Of a stretch of 64,000 nucleotides of DNA, positions 46,366 through 58,500 are shown piece after piece. Under the pieces are notes generated by a model, which saw nothing but the letters and a program-made list of their open reading frames with translations, searched no databases and was not told where the DNA came from. Source of the stretch: Ditylenchus dipsaci. Taxonomy: Eukaryota; Nematoda; Chromadorea; Rhabditida; Anguinidae. How positions within the stretch are numbered: the stretch's first letter is position 1; each line of letters begins with the position of its first letter. The DNA is taken from assembly GCA_004194705.1 (NCBI GenBank), contig SADC01001275.1, forward strand, positions 1,240,001 to 1,304,000, in the 5' to 3' direction. The translations under genes were made by a program, and so were the position numbers.

Positions 46366-46625
46366 CAACAGACGCCTAACGGCGCCTCTATCGTATTTTG
46401 AAATTTCAATAAATATAAATCCATCTCATACCCGGGGCGGATTACCCCTTTCTGGGTAGACTTTCCAAGTCAAAAAAGCGTTATCCACCCACACATGTCA
46501 AATGCTGTATAGAGATTCTATTGGGTCCACCTCTACTTAAAATGTCTATAGCTCGCTTTTAATAATGATTCAGCTCACATGTCACATGAACTTTAAACAT
46601 CATTTTGGTGCATAGGAGAAGTTCT

Positions 46626-47024
46626 TTCGGTACTTTTGCTGTTTACGCCCCACCACATATTTTCTTGAAATTTCCAGATCTCGCAGTACCAAACTCTTTC
46701 TTAAGACGGTGCTTATACTTTTGCAAAAGCGATTCCACAATTTGAGTTTGCTTACCAGTTTCCGGATCAACAAAATTGATAGAGTGATTGACAGTGAAAT
46801 GTTTACGCCCCACCTCATATTTTCAGATCTTTGTTTCAGTTCTATGTTTCTGATTTTGTTTGGCGTAGGAAATTTGGTGGTTGTGATATTTTCTTTCATT
46901 TGTGATCACAGATTAGCGAAATTTATATTGTTAAGTTTTGATTGTTAGATGATATGCATTGAAAAATAAAATTATTAGAAATTTCAAGAAAATATGAGGT
47001 GCGGCGTAAACAGCAGAAGTACCG
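46626..47024. mobile_element. TIR element with GGTACTT ends, about 400 bp
   Basis: Left 'ggtacttttgctgtttacgc' and right inverse 'ggtacttctgctgtttacgc' begin arms of about 50 bp that end 'cttgaaatttc' / 'gaaatttcaag'. Flanks GTTCTTTC and GTTCTTC agree except for one T, suggesting an 8-bp duplication. Confidence 0.7.
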
Positions 47025-47034
47025 TTCTTCAATT

Positions 47035-48310
47035 AAACCATTTAAAACTGATCAGTGAAAAAATGGACTGCCCGGAAATTGAGTAACTTATAATGCCGTG
47101 ATCCTCGAAGGTTGTTTGAAAGAAAAAAACTTGAAACGATTTTGCGATATTTTGCTGCAGCACTGACATAAACAAATTCATTTTAAGGCATGGTCAAGTC
47201 ATTGTTCATTATTCCAAACTTATATTATCGATTTGAAGAATTAACTAAAAATCGGGGAGAAAAAAGTTAAATTACATAGCATATAATATTTACTAATAGT
47301 TAATATTTGCTTTACATAATATTTACTTTACTTATAGTTAACGAAGCAAAAATCATTAAAATGCTATATATTTTTTGCCTGAGATCAATAATAACTGTCT
47401 TTCTTATTTCGCAACTTTAGCAAAGTCTACTGTAGCCTTGTGTGTGAGAAAGACTCATTCTGTCTCACAATTAATCATCCAAACAGCCTCACTTTTTCGA
47501 CGTCACATTTTACTTTGACGAATTGGTAAGGCAGACACTAATTAACGCATCTATTTTTTCCTGTCTGGAAATCTAAAATAATTTAAATGCTCAGCCTTTT
47601 TAAAGTTTTGTTGTGTATATATACTCTATTCCGCCTCCATAAGTGAGTCACATAATAACACACAATATCTCATTTCGTTTGTTCTCTTTTCCCGATTAAA
47701 CATTAAATTTGTTTATGTGTGACTGTTTGTGTTAATAGTTTGAAAGAATCAGCAATTTCAATTCCTTTTTCAAATTGTTAGTATATAGTTATTGAAAATT
47801 TATAAATGATACCGTCCAAAGCTCACAGTTAAGCCCAAGTACCGTGAAAATTTAAGGTAAAAGAAAGTTGAAAATCTTTTTAGAGTCTGAGGTGAAATGT
47901 TAAAATGACTTTTTGACTTACCTTATTCCTCTGATAAACGCCCCGCGGCTCTTTGTTGCGAATTTCGGGTTGATATCAAGATTTTCGGGTGCTCAACTAA
48001 AATCCAAAGAGTGTGATCGGCAGAGCTTAGAAAGATTTCAAAAAAAATCTCTACTCTGATAAAAACCCTCACAGTAAATTAGGAAGAGGGGATGTGAGGT
48101 TATATTAGGATGATGCAGAAGTTCTTAAAAAAATATTCATGTAATAAAATAATTGATATAAAACAGTGTTCTCATTTGTACTTTATAATGATTTTCAAAT
48201 TTCTTCTTACCTAAAAGCTTAAGGGTGACGAATCTTTTCCGGGTCTATATCGTCTGGTCACCATACTCTCCATTTGATCGGCCAATTGGTGCAACTTGCA
48301 CTGGATCGCT
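47035..48310. other. AT-rich interval with R2 fragment
   Basis: 47,940-48,060 resembles the R2/CCGTATTTTC repeats ('ctctgataaacgccccgcgg', 'gatcggcagagctta'). Otherwise nothing seen. Confidence 0.4.
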
Positions 48311-48318
48311 GTCTGGAA

Positions 48319-49220
48319 CAGTGATGTAAAAATGTAAATTTTGGCACCGGCGCCGATGCCTGGTGTCGGCACCGGCACCGGTGCCGGCACCTAGCTGAAC
48401 GTTTGCACCAGCACCGGTGCCTATCACATTCAGTATATTTTTAAGGGAAATGTTAATTTTTTAAAGGGAATGAGTTTTTTTTGTTTTAAAGAAAGGTTAG
48501 CTTATGCAGAAATGTGAATTTTATTGAAATTAAGCAGCACACGATGCTTTACGAGCAGTAGTCCAGAACGTCCTTTATGCCCTATTGTATTTATTGTGAC
48601 ACCTGAGAATAGTCTTTCCACGCTAGCTGACGTGGCAGGGGATGGAAAGATCACGAATGCAATTTATGATATCTTCGGGAATAACTAAATCAACTAATAT
48701 CTTTAGTTAATCGTTAAATCAGCTCACTTCATTATTTCCTTTCCAATAGTTAAAAGCATTGCTTTTAATCAACCTTTTCAATACCTTTGTTAACATTAAC
48801 CTGAAGCGCAGTGATTGCGACTAAAGGATCTCTGACCGCTGCGGTGAGATACAGGGGATCCGAAATACTTTTACTGAGCGCATATACATAAGATGTCAAA
48901 CTGAATATTCTGACGAATATTCTGAATATTCTGGGGCGAAACTTTTTCTTGTCGCCGTAAATCTCTTGTTTGTCGCCGAAACACTTTTTTCTAGTCAAAA
49001 AGCATTTCGGCGACAAAAAAGAGATTTTCGGCGACAAGAAAAAGTTTTGCCCAACAAAAACTGGCATCTGCACTTCATATTATACTGAAATTTAAAAAAA
49101 AGTTATATTTTAGTTCAAAACCGGCGGGAGTGCCAGCGAAAAAATCTCCACCGGTGCGGCATCGGTGCTGGTGCTTTTTCGTTAAAATTTGGCACCTGCA
49201 CCGGTGCTTTTACATGACTG
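48319..49220 (-). mobile_element. hAT element, 902 bp, internally deleted
   Basis: Ends CAGTGATGTAAAA and, inverted, CAGTCATGTAAAA are flanked by a perfect 8-bp duplication GTCTGGAA (48,311-48,318 and 49,221-49,228). Both termini carry inverted GCACCGGTGCC-type arrays. The inside has a hairpin at about 48,945-49,055 ('ctttttcttgtcgccg' and inverse) and a transposase remnant. Confidence 0.95.
48502..48663 (-). pseudogene. hAT transposase C-terminal dimerisation fragment
   Basis: A 53-codon frame reads SPATSASVERLFSG, then KGRSGLLLVKHRVLLNFNK, the conserved hAT C-terminal block (P-x-TSASVER-x-FS followed by R-x-x-L-x-x-x-x-x-x-x-L-x-x-N). A stop lies just upstream, and the DDE core is absent. 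It confirms the hAT assignment of the enclosing element. Confidence 0.9.
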
Positions 49221-49318
49221 GTCTGGAAGGGTGAAGGCTCTACTGCACTTCAATACCAATTGCAGTAGCGCCTATCAGCTGCTCATAAAGGATAAAAAAC
49301 TTCGCAAGCAAATTCAAG

Positions 49319-52058
49319 CGTACACACTCATTTGATCACAACTCATTTGATCCCACTCATTTGATCCCACTCATTTAATCCCAACTCATTTGATCACACT
49401 CATTTGATCCCACTCATTTGATCACAACTCATTTAATCCCACCTCATTTAATCCCACCTCATTTGATCCCAATTTCAAAAATTTGTATTTCAAAGTTTTT
49501 GAAAGCATGATGGTCTTTACTTAAGTTTTATTTGGTAGAAAAATCTTTGTTATCGGTTTGGTTTTAGCAATATTGATGGCTATAAACGTGGGTGATGCCT
49601 CGCTGATCGGTGAGCCTAACGAAGGTGAAAACATACCGTATCAACCATCTGTTCAGGTAAAGAATCTTTGTTTTTTTATTTATTGGGTACTTTAGGGATT
49701 TTGTCTCTAACAAATCGAGGAAAGCAGTGCCTAATCGCAGGTGGCTATGAATTCGTGAAAAGCAGAGTAGTAAGCAACGGGACTATTCAAAACTGGCGCT
49801 GCATCAAGACGAGTAAGTGCAACGGTACGGCGAAAACCATATTTGGGTCCATCGACGGTCTTTGCCTACTCAATCCTCACATCTGTATACAGAGTCCTAT
49901 TGCCCATATGGTAATTTATCAGTCTTCCCTTTTAAAAACGATATGTATGCTTACAGCGTCGGAATGTCATAGCAAAGGTTAAAACTGCTGCAATCGCCAA
50001 TTTTGTGTCTTCGTCTACTGCAATCGTGGTCTCAGAAAAAGCAGGCTTAACAGATGCTCAGCTTTTGTCGCTGCCGACAGATAAAGCCTTGCAAGATCGA
50101 GTTCTTCGTCAGAAAAAGCCAATTGGTTCCACCAGCGTCGATAAGCCAGTAAAGGAAATTGAATGGTTAGACTTTTTCACAAAAACAGAAAGCGGTGATC
50201 AATTTCTGAAGCACGATTCTAGGTAACTTTATACTTACCTTTGTATCGCCCTATCATCTAAATAAGTCACCAGAGAGTCTGAACCTGATATGCCAGTATT
50301 TTTCGTCTTCCTCTCTTCTTGCGGCCTGCGATTACTGCGTGAGAATTCTCGGTGGGCGGTCGATGGCACTTTCTTTTGTGCTCCCAAGAATTTCGTGCAG
50401 CTTTATACGATCAACGTGTTCAAGGGAGAAACCACTCTGCCGTGTGTATACGCCTTGCTACCGGACAAGTCAGCTGAAACTTACTTGAGGATGTTTCGCG
50501 TTTTGAAAAATTTGAATCTTCACCCAGAATCCGTAATGATGGGTTAGTTGTGCATTAACCTTTTTATTTTATATTAGTGATCGTTCGAGATTTTGAACTT
50601 GCTGCTATCAATGCTTTGCATGAAATATTTGAGGATTTCGCTTCCAATTTTTGACTGTTCCATCTTTCTAAGAACGCTTTCGCGAATATGCAGGTTTGTG
50701 TTATTGATGCTGCTTCTGTTTAACATGCTCTTATACTAAATTCAGTCGAAGCACCTTCACGGCGCCTACAATAACGAAGATGCAAGAGCTTTGTTGAGAT
50801 GTTTGCCCGCTTTGGCGTTTCTTCCTGTGCAAGATGTGGCTCTAGGTTTTGATGAGGTCAAAAATGCTTTGGTGGACTCTTCAATTTTTCGAGAACTGCA
50901 GTTGGAAAACAATTTAAGAGGTGTGCAATTTTATTGTATTTCTTTACTGAACAGCTGTTTTAGAATATCTGAGCTACTTTGAAAAAACGTATATTCGCCG
51001 TAAAGTGCGTGGAGTCGAGGTGGAAGGGTTGTTTCCGCTTCTATATTGGAACTGCAATTTTGCTGCGCTGAATGGCTTGCCAAAAACTAACAATCACGTA
51101 GAAGGATGGCACAAAGGCTTCAATGAGCGCTTTCGCAAGGCAAGATGAATCTAAGCCAATTCATTGTACGAGTCAAAGCCGAAGAAGAGAAAACGAGACA
51201 ACTGGTCGTCAGGTATGTCATCCTATAAATCAGTCCTGAACATTGTAAAAATTTTTTAATCATCTAGAGCAAGAGTGAATCCTGTTGAAGCGCTGCGCCA
51301 ACCTCGTCGTCCAGAATATGACTATCGCGAAGCAAATATAAAAATTTTGGTCCGTGGTTATCAGCCGTTACATCGAATGGAGTTCCTAAAAGCCGTGCAG
51401 CATCATCTGGCAAAGTTTCCAGTAGCTGAAGTGGGAGAAGAAGAAAATGAAAGATTCTAAGACTAATATGATGTTTTCCGTTGTCACATTTGTTTGTTCG
51501 GTACAATTGTTGAAAATCTCTTATTTTGTCAATAAAAAAAATGCTTCTCTCCTGGTTGTGTTGGGGTAAGTATGAAGTACGGTCAATTAAATAAGGAATT
51601 TTCGGTCTTTATTATTCAGCGCTTACGAAAGCTAAAAAATAACAACAGAGAGCCCAGAAAGGGTGTACCACCGATTGAATACAAAACTGATTGGATACAA
51701 TATATCGAAGTATTCTAGCGTGGTTTATAGTAGTAATGGGATATTTGAGGTAAAAAAAATTATGAAATAAGCAGAAAAAAATCAATGCTACTAGGCGGAT
51801 TCAAACCTTAGTACCAACTGGGGAACGACTGGACGATAAATTTGACGAGGAATGAATTTACCAGGGATGAATTTACTTAGTGCCGAAATTGGGATCAAAT
51901 GAGTTAAGATCAAATGAGTTGGGATCAAATGAGGTGGATCAAATGAGGTGGGATCAAATGAGGTGGGATCAAATGAGTTGTGATCAAACGAGTTGAGATT
52001 AAATGAGTGGGATCAAATGAGTGGGATCAAATGAGTTGTGATCAAATGAGTACGAACC
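49319..52058 (+). mobile_element. MULE transposon with tandem-repeat TIRs
   Basis: The left array (about 49,325-49,473) of 'actcatttgatccc' and the right array (about 51,895-52,052) of its inverse enclose a MULE gene. The outermost units match in both arrays. A sequence AATTCAAG occurs just outside at 49,311-49,318 and 52,059-52,066 and may be the target duplication (MULEs normally leave 8-10 bp), but the exact ends are uncertain. Confidence 0.85.
49576..51460 (+). pseudogene. MULE transposase with FLYWCH-like zinc finger, eight exons
   Basis: Exons: 49,576-49,656; 49,696-49,910; 49,957-50,222; 50,274-50,542; 50,578-50,693; 50,746-50,920; 50,964-51,212; 51,268-51,460, with introns of about 35-55 bp. 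Order: FLYWCH-type finger (GGYEFVKS-IQNWRCIKTSKCNG-NPHICI); MULE DDE core with RWAVDGTFFCAPKNFVQLY (first Asp), VRDFELAAINAL (second Asp), LFHLSKNAF, and TNNHVEGWHKGF (Glu); C-terminal helical tail. Phases agree at most junctions. Breaks: one-base mismatch at exon 1/2, an in-frame TGA near 50,652 in exon 5, and a shift after FNERFRKA (about 51,145). Cut-and-paste transposase when intact. As read it is inactive, though the lesions are few. Confidence 0.88.
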
Positions 52059-52279
52059 AATTCAAGGGGGCTAAAGATATAATTGAAACTTTTTTTAAGT
52101 TTGTGTGAAAAAGATATCATTTTTGCAAAATAAAGTGATTGAGGGGGATTTAGCAGGTTCTGGGAAACATTTTATTTAATTTACAGCCGAAATCTTAATT
52201 TTTTTAACACGGGAAATCAAATGTCTTTTGTCTTGAGCGGAATTTGAAATTTTCTCCCCTATTTTTTTCGGCTTGAGTT

Positions 52280-53095
52280 CAGAATCCCCCCACGGAGACT
52301 GATCAGGTGAGGAGATAACTTCATATTCGTGTTTCTCGACCCCGATTTCATGAGAAAGCCGCGCGTTTTTTTGGTTCTGAGAAAAAAAATTTTTCGAACC
52401 ACAGGGGGGGTATCATGGTTTTTTAGTCAAAATTGAAAAATTTAAATTGGCGCCTTTAGGGATTAAGGGCTGTATAGGAGGGAAGGGAATAAAAGGGGCC
52501 ACTAATCATGGAGGGCCACTAACAAGAAGATGTTGAACATAGTTTTGAATACTGGGGCCTACCGCATAAATAAACTCTGGTATGCATGCTTTTTCATGCA
52601 TCCAGAGTCACTTTCGAGTGATTTGTGTCTAAGGTATGTGGGTGTGCGCATCTCAACTCCAAGCCCCCTGCGCCCCGAAGGGGGCGCAGGGGGCTTGAGA
52701 GTTAGAGATGCGCGCACTCACTTACCTTAGACATGATTCCGAGAAGTACTCTTGACCATAAAATGCATATAGAGTCTGTTTTTGCCACGGCCCAGTTGAA
52801 AAACATGGTGAGGCAGTCGAAGAATACATATATTTACTTTTATATTGTTCTGCCATAAAGTGGCCCCTTTTATTCCCTTCCCCTCCCAATACAGCCCTTA
52901 TTCCCTTTAAATTCAAAAGGCGCCAATTTAAATTTTTCAAATTTTGACTAAAAAACCATGATACCCCCTGTGGTTCGAAAAAATTTTTTTTCTCAGAACC
53001 AAAAAACGCGCGGCTTTCTCATGAAATCAGGGTTGAGAAACACGAATATGAAGTTATCTCCTCCACCTGATCAGTCCCCGTGGGGGGGGGGGGGG
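52280..53095. mobile_element. Long-TIR element with G-run ends enclosing R1
   Basis: Left 'cagaatccccccacggagac' and right 'gtccccgtgggggg...gattcg' start arms of roughly 250 bp ('gataacttcatattcgtgtt' and inverse). The centre, 52,480-52,900, is an R1 repeat with a GC-rich palindrome (52,663-52,695). Same architecture as 27,300-28,150 with different arms. Confidence 0.8.
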
Positions 53096-53099
53096 ATTC

Positions 53100-54600
53100 G
53101 TCACTGCAACCTTTTTTTCATTTATTTATTTATTTGATCATTTGCATTTTTCCTAGAAAAGTATTGAAATTTAGACTCTCCAATATGGTACAATAAAAGT
53201 TGGCCAAGGGGGATTCCCGCAGTTATCTCCTACAAGAATTAGGTAGCTGCATTGTAGAAATAATTTTTTTCGTAAAATCGTTTCAAAATTATGTTTTTAA
53301 ATTATTGCACCGATTTTTTCCAGTGAAACTTGAGCTAGCTCTTGAACTGCGCTACGACTTTATGCAAAGCAGTTGTTGAACTAAATACTCAAATAATCTT
53401 TTGGCTAATTAAAGTGATGAAAATGAGAAAATGATTGAAATCATTTTTGTTGATATTGAGTGTGTTCAAAATTTATCAACAAGTTCAGTGTCATTCCCTT
53501 ACCCATTTATCCAGCTTATGGATAAGAAAAGATTTGACGAAACACGTGTAATTCAAAAAGCTGTGGACGAAATTCGATGGAGAGTTCATGATGCGCCACC
53601 CTGTAATTTGGTTATAAGACATCTACGAAGAAGGTTTAAAAATATACAACTTCTTTTAGATATTTTACTTTGTAATAAAAATTTGTTACCAAAATATATT
53701 TAACTTCCAAAATAACTTTAGTCGGTCTATTTTTGTACACTACAGTAATCAGCACACTATTGTTCCTTTATTTTTCATGTTAAAAAATTGCTTATAGCGA
53801 TTTGCCATTTACACTCCAAAAATAGATTCAAAAAATCACTTTACAATTTTAAAAGCGAACTATTAAGGCTGCACTTACTAAAATTTGTATTCTTAATAAA
53901 AATTAAGTTCTGCTCCAAAATTAAAAAAAGGAGCACGTAATTTCGAAAAATCAGCCTTTCAGACATGGAAAATTTGTTATTGGAAAATATATCATTTTGC
54001 GCAACCAAATAAGCACTTTTTGACTGGATTTTAAAAGTTTATTAATAAAAGAAGGAAAAAATGTCTGCGTGCAGGTTTATTACAGACGTATTTCTGGTAG
54101 TTGAAAGACGCAAATTGAAATTTCGTAATGATTGGAACGAAATTTAGAAAGAAAAAAATATTGAAGCTGTTTTCTAATTGACATTTTGGTTGAGTAGGTA
54201 TTACTCAAAGCTGCCCCACAACACGCTTTATTTTAGAGTTTTGACTTTTAAATGAGTATGTTTTGTTTAGTTTACCTGAAATAGCTTTATGACGAAAGAG
54301 TAGTAACGTGTGATAAGTGTGAGTCACATTTAGTCTTTCCTAAAAAGTAGCAAAATATTTTAACGGCCTCATTTTATTTGGCTTTTCATTTCTGTATTCT
54401 GCTGTTTTTATATATCTTAAAACTTGTAGAATTTATTTAAAGAATTGTGTTTTTTGGTTAACCTAGTATTTGAAACACAATGAAACGAGAACAAAAAACT
54501 TTATTGTGATCTTTCAAGGTAAGTTTAAAGAGGGTGTGTATTTTATGCCCGAAATATTTGAAAATTTGTCTGGGGCGGAAAATTAGTGTGAACATATTTG
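53100..54600. other. AT-rich interval with one isolated open frame
   Basis: 53,431-53,703 is a 90-codon ATG frame (VDIECVQNLSTSSVSFPYPF, later QKAVDEIRWRVHDAPPCNLV) of protein-like composition. No family recognised, no splice partner; low confidence that it is a gene. Confidence 0.3.
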
Positions 54601-54603
54601 TCC

Positions 54604-54861
54604 TTAATCCTCCGATATAATAACATCATCCTCGTCATCAAATATCGACATTCTCCTAAGTTTGTCAATTACCATATCAATTATTTCGAAAATTTTCAAG
54701 GCAAATACAACTTCAGAGTAAACTCATTTTTTGGTTTCGGAACTTTCTCGAACCAGAAGCGACATTTTTTTACGTGAGCGGTGGTATTGGTCTCGCAGGT
54801 GAGCTGGTAAGTGGTCAGATCTAGTTGTATGCCAGATGTCTAAGTCCGGAAACCATGCAAT
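54604..54861 (-). pseudogene. Unknown coding fragment with a single in-frame TGA
   Basis: An 86-codon minus-strand frame reads AWFPDLDIWHTTRSDHLPAH, RDQYHRSRKKMSLLVRESSE, then after TGA at 54,726-54,724, VYSEVVFALKIFEIIDMVID and an acidic end MSIFDDEDDVIISED. Composition on both sides of the TGA is protein-like and the frame is unchanged, so one nonsense change in a real exon is likely. No family recognised. A plus-strand frame at 54,930-55,121 (MDRFRNPLPTLGPTFDKAFS) is also protein-like and could belong to a neighbouring gene. Confidence 0.4.
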
Positions 54862-55188
54862 TTATGCAATATCCAGTGTAAATATAACGCTCGAACGAAG
54901 AACAATATCCACATAGATAAAGATTTAAGATGGATAGATTTAGAAATCCGCTTCCGACTCTAGGGCCAACTTTTGATAAAGCATTTTCGACCAGGATAAA
55001 CAGAAAGAGGGATCCAAGAGTTGTGCCTAGAAGAAACAATGTGAGAGAAGGATTCTTGTCCGGAGATCAATTTCATAAGAAATATGGTTTATTGATTTTC
55101 CGCTCAATATACCGGACCTAAAGTACACACCCGCTTAATCTTTTTTGTAAGAATTTTGACAAATTTCGATAGATCTTCTCGTTTATTT

Positions 55189-55554
55189 TAGGGTTGGGTG
55201 ATGGGAATATTCCCGTAATATTTCTGAAAATCACCGGAGAATAATCACCGCTCAAAAATCGGTGATTATCTTTTGGGTTTTTTTAACGGTTTTTTTCAAG
55301 TTTTTTTTGACTAATTTTTTTTCAGGTAAATCACTGCTTTTAACACCGGATTCGTGCTTAGCATGGTTAATTTGCTTTCGAAACAACTCTTAAAAGAAAA
55401 ACTATCTAACAAATTTTAAATTATTTTCGAGACAACGAATATTTAAATTAAAAATTTCATATATTTTCCTATTTTTTCGAAGAAGAATATCACCGGCTTT
55501 TGTGAATACTCCGGAATATTACCGGCAATATTGCCGGTGATTATCTCAACCCTA
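55189..55554. mobile_element. hAT MITE with TAGGGTTG ends, 366 bp
   Basis: Ends TAGGGTTGGGTGAT and, inverted, TAGGGTTGAGATAATC are flanked by a perfect 8-bp duplication GTTTATTT (55,181-55,188 and 55,555-55,562). Subterminal 'caccggtgattat'-type motifs occur at both sides. Non-coding. Confidence 0.92.
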
Positions 55555-55564
55555 GTTTATTTGC

Positions 55565-58500
55565 ACCTGTTTATCGGGCGCCCAGCTTAAACGGGTCGGA
55601 CCTAAAGACGGCGCGGTCACTAATTTCGCTAGCTATACAATAACACTTAAGTTTATTAATGTGAAAAAACGGGCCGTGGGACACTTGTCAGCTATCGATA
55701 TTCTCATACGTGTTCTGTTTTCGTAAAAGTGAAAATTGACCTTTTTAACCTGTTTAGTATCTTAACACCCTTAACACATACTAAAATCTTAACACCCTGA
55801 ATACTGATTAGTAAATTGTTCTTGTTAAAAACTTAAACAATTTAAGCTTTGAACTATACTTTTAAAGTATGATACAATTTTAAGAACAGCAATTAATAAG
55901 TTAGCTTCTGATTTTTTAATTAGGCAAAAATATAAAAAACTGTTTTTGCATATTTTTTACTCATAAATGTATTCTTAATAAAAATCATAAGTCCTTTCCA
56001 CCCACAAGTCTACAAAACTAAGTTTTTCAAACAATACAATGCGGTTTTTTGAACTTTTTAATCCCTTAAGGGCTAGGATTTTCGCAAGAATTTGTGGTTG
56101 ATCATTTTTATTGAAAATTTCAAAATTGCTTTTCATCAAATTTATTTCAAGAAAAACAAAACTTTTTCTATTTTTATTTTTGCAAATTTGGTTTCGAAAA
56201 TAATAATTTTGCGTTGACTAACAATATCTACTTCTCATTTTAAGTGTAGGTGAGTTACACCACAGCAGTATTATAAAAGCAAAACATGTTGAAATAAACA
56301 CTGAAAATGTTAGGCGAAAATCTAAACAAAACATTAACAGTGCTGCATTTTAAGTCTGATATAGATTGAATGAAAATTTTATTTCACAGCTTACGGCCAA
56401 TTTTTTATGAATATTTCGAAAAAGTTAGATTATTTAACTATGCTTCTTCGATTGCCTAGCTAGATACCTAGGTACTTATCTACACTTACATACAGCTGCA
56501 TCATGAACAGGACCTAAAGAAGGCACAAGAAAGCTTTGACCAGTTCTGTAAATCTCAAAATATTGGTACCGGCATCGTCCTCCCGAAATGTCGGCATTTT
56601 TTTAGTTTTTGGTTTTTGTTTATTACTTTTTGTTAAGCATAGTCCTGCAATTGTTTTTTTTCACAAGTTTTTCACAAGCTATTATCTGAACCATTGTAAT
56701 TAAAATAAATATTTACTTACCAAATAATAGCTATGAGCTTTTAAATAACACAAGTTTCGACTTTTTACTTTAAAAATATAATCTGAAATATTTAAAGATT
56801 TCTTGTGCGTCCAAAAATAAGGGTAAAGATAGTTGAATCCCAAAATATTTTAAAGATGAAAAATTGTTGATAAACTGGAAATACCATTTAGAAGAAAGCC
56901 GATGGTACAGATATCGCATGCATATGTCAAAACTAAGCAATTGAGGATCCCGCGTCTCTCTTGTAATGCAATCCTGCGCAGTGTATTTAAACAAAGGTGC
57001 TAAGCTTAGTCCAAACACCGGGAAAACTAGCGGTCTGGTTAACACTAGGATGAACCCTTCCTGTTGGGTATACTCTTATACAAACTTCAAGTCTGGAAAT
57101 TCGGCTTTAAAAAAAACGTTTTTTTATTGAGGATTTTTCGCTCGCTACTGTAAGTAGTAAACGATATTGCCATTTTATTAATCACAATGGGTCAGTAAAT
57201 ATCAGCTCATTAAAAACAAAAATCGCAGAGCTACACGCTAACTTTAAAAAATGAAGACTGATTACAAAAACGACCAAGGTCTACTGCAGAGAAATCATCC
57301 TTTTGCTGAGGTAAACCAATTCAAGCTTTGAAATTGAAGGTGTTTAACGCTAAAATCTTCAAGGTTAGATAGTTAACATGGAAGTAAAGACAAACATTTC
57401 AACTCATCTTAATTATGTATCAGTTCATAAGTTTTTGGGTCAAGATATAAGGAACATATTTTTTTGCTATGCTTGCAGAATTAGCCTAAATTAAGCTTTT
57501 AATTATACAGACCTTGAACATCAAGGTATTTTAATTAAAACTTATTTTAAGCCAATTATTTATGACTATTCTTTTGCTTCCATTTAACATTGAGGAGGCG
57601 GAGCCGAAAGAGTCGCGAGTTTTCAACTCTAATATTATTTTCAAAAGCCGATTATTAAAGAGATTGTTTTCAACAAAACCTCTGCAATTTTGTAATATTC
57701 AAAAAAAAGGTCGTGCCATTGCCTCTGTAAAGATCTTAGTGACTCCGCCTTTTAACACACATTTGAATTTTTTACTTTGTATTTAAGGTAGAGCTTTCTG
57801 CTCGCTTTTCACTCTTCTAAGGAATGGCTTTGTTCTTTCAAATAAGTGATACTGAAAATTATGTTACTAAAACACATTTTTATTTCAAAAGTGTTCAGAA
57901 CTTGCTACAGCCATATTTCTCTCATTTATTTTATTCATTTCACGAAAATCCTGATTTTTTAGTAATAAAATCAACTAATAATTGATTTCTTGTTTTGTAG
58001 GATTCAGACTATTTTTGCGTATTTGTCAATAAGCGTATGTATTCATGCCTACTCGTGTTTTTAAACATATTGCTGTTTCCAAGCTCAAGAAAAAATTTTA
58101 AATACGTTTCACACAATTTTTGTAATCTCACGTAAAAAAAGCTTTTCAAACTAATTCCGAATATACTTTTTGAATATTTTTGTACCTTTTGGCACATGTT
58201 ATACACCAAAAGTAGCTGAGGTGGAAAAGTGTATTCAGGTCCTATTTACTGATTTTGCTGTCAGCTACTACTCAAAAAACACCTTGTAATTTCTTCGCTC
58301 GAGGCTGTAATTTCGCCCTTCTTCAGTTCGATTTTTCTACCTTAAAAATTTTGTTTTGATTAATTCTGAAAATAATAAGTATAAGCCCACGAAGAGAAGA
58401 TACATAGCAAAAGTAATTTGACGAAATGAAAATAAGAGAAAAATTGAGAATATTCAGATTGCCCAAAAAGTAAAAGTTGTTTTGCCTGATTTCGGGACGA

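Noticed and set aside
57562..57786. 74-codon frame bounded by possible GGCGGAG inverted motifs
   Set aside because: The inverted motif is only about 8 bp and the frame has no recognisable feature.
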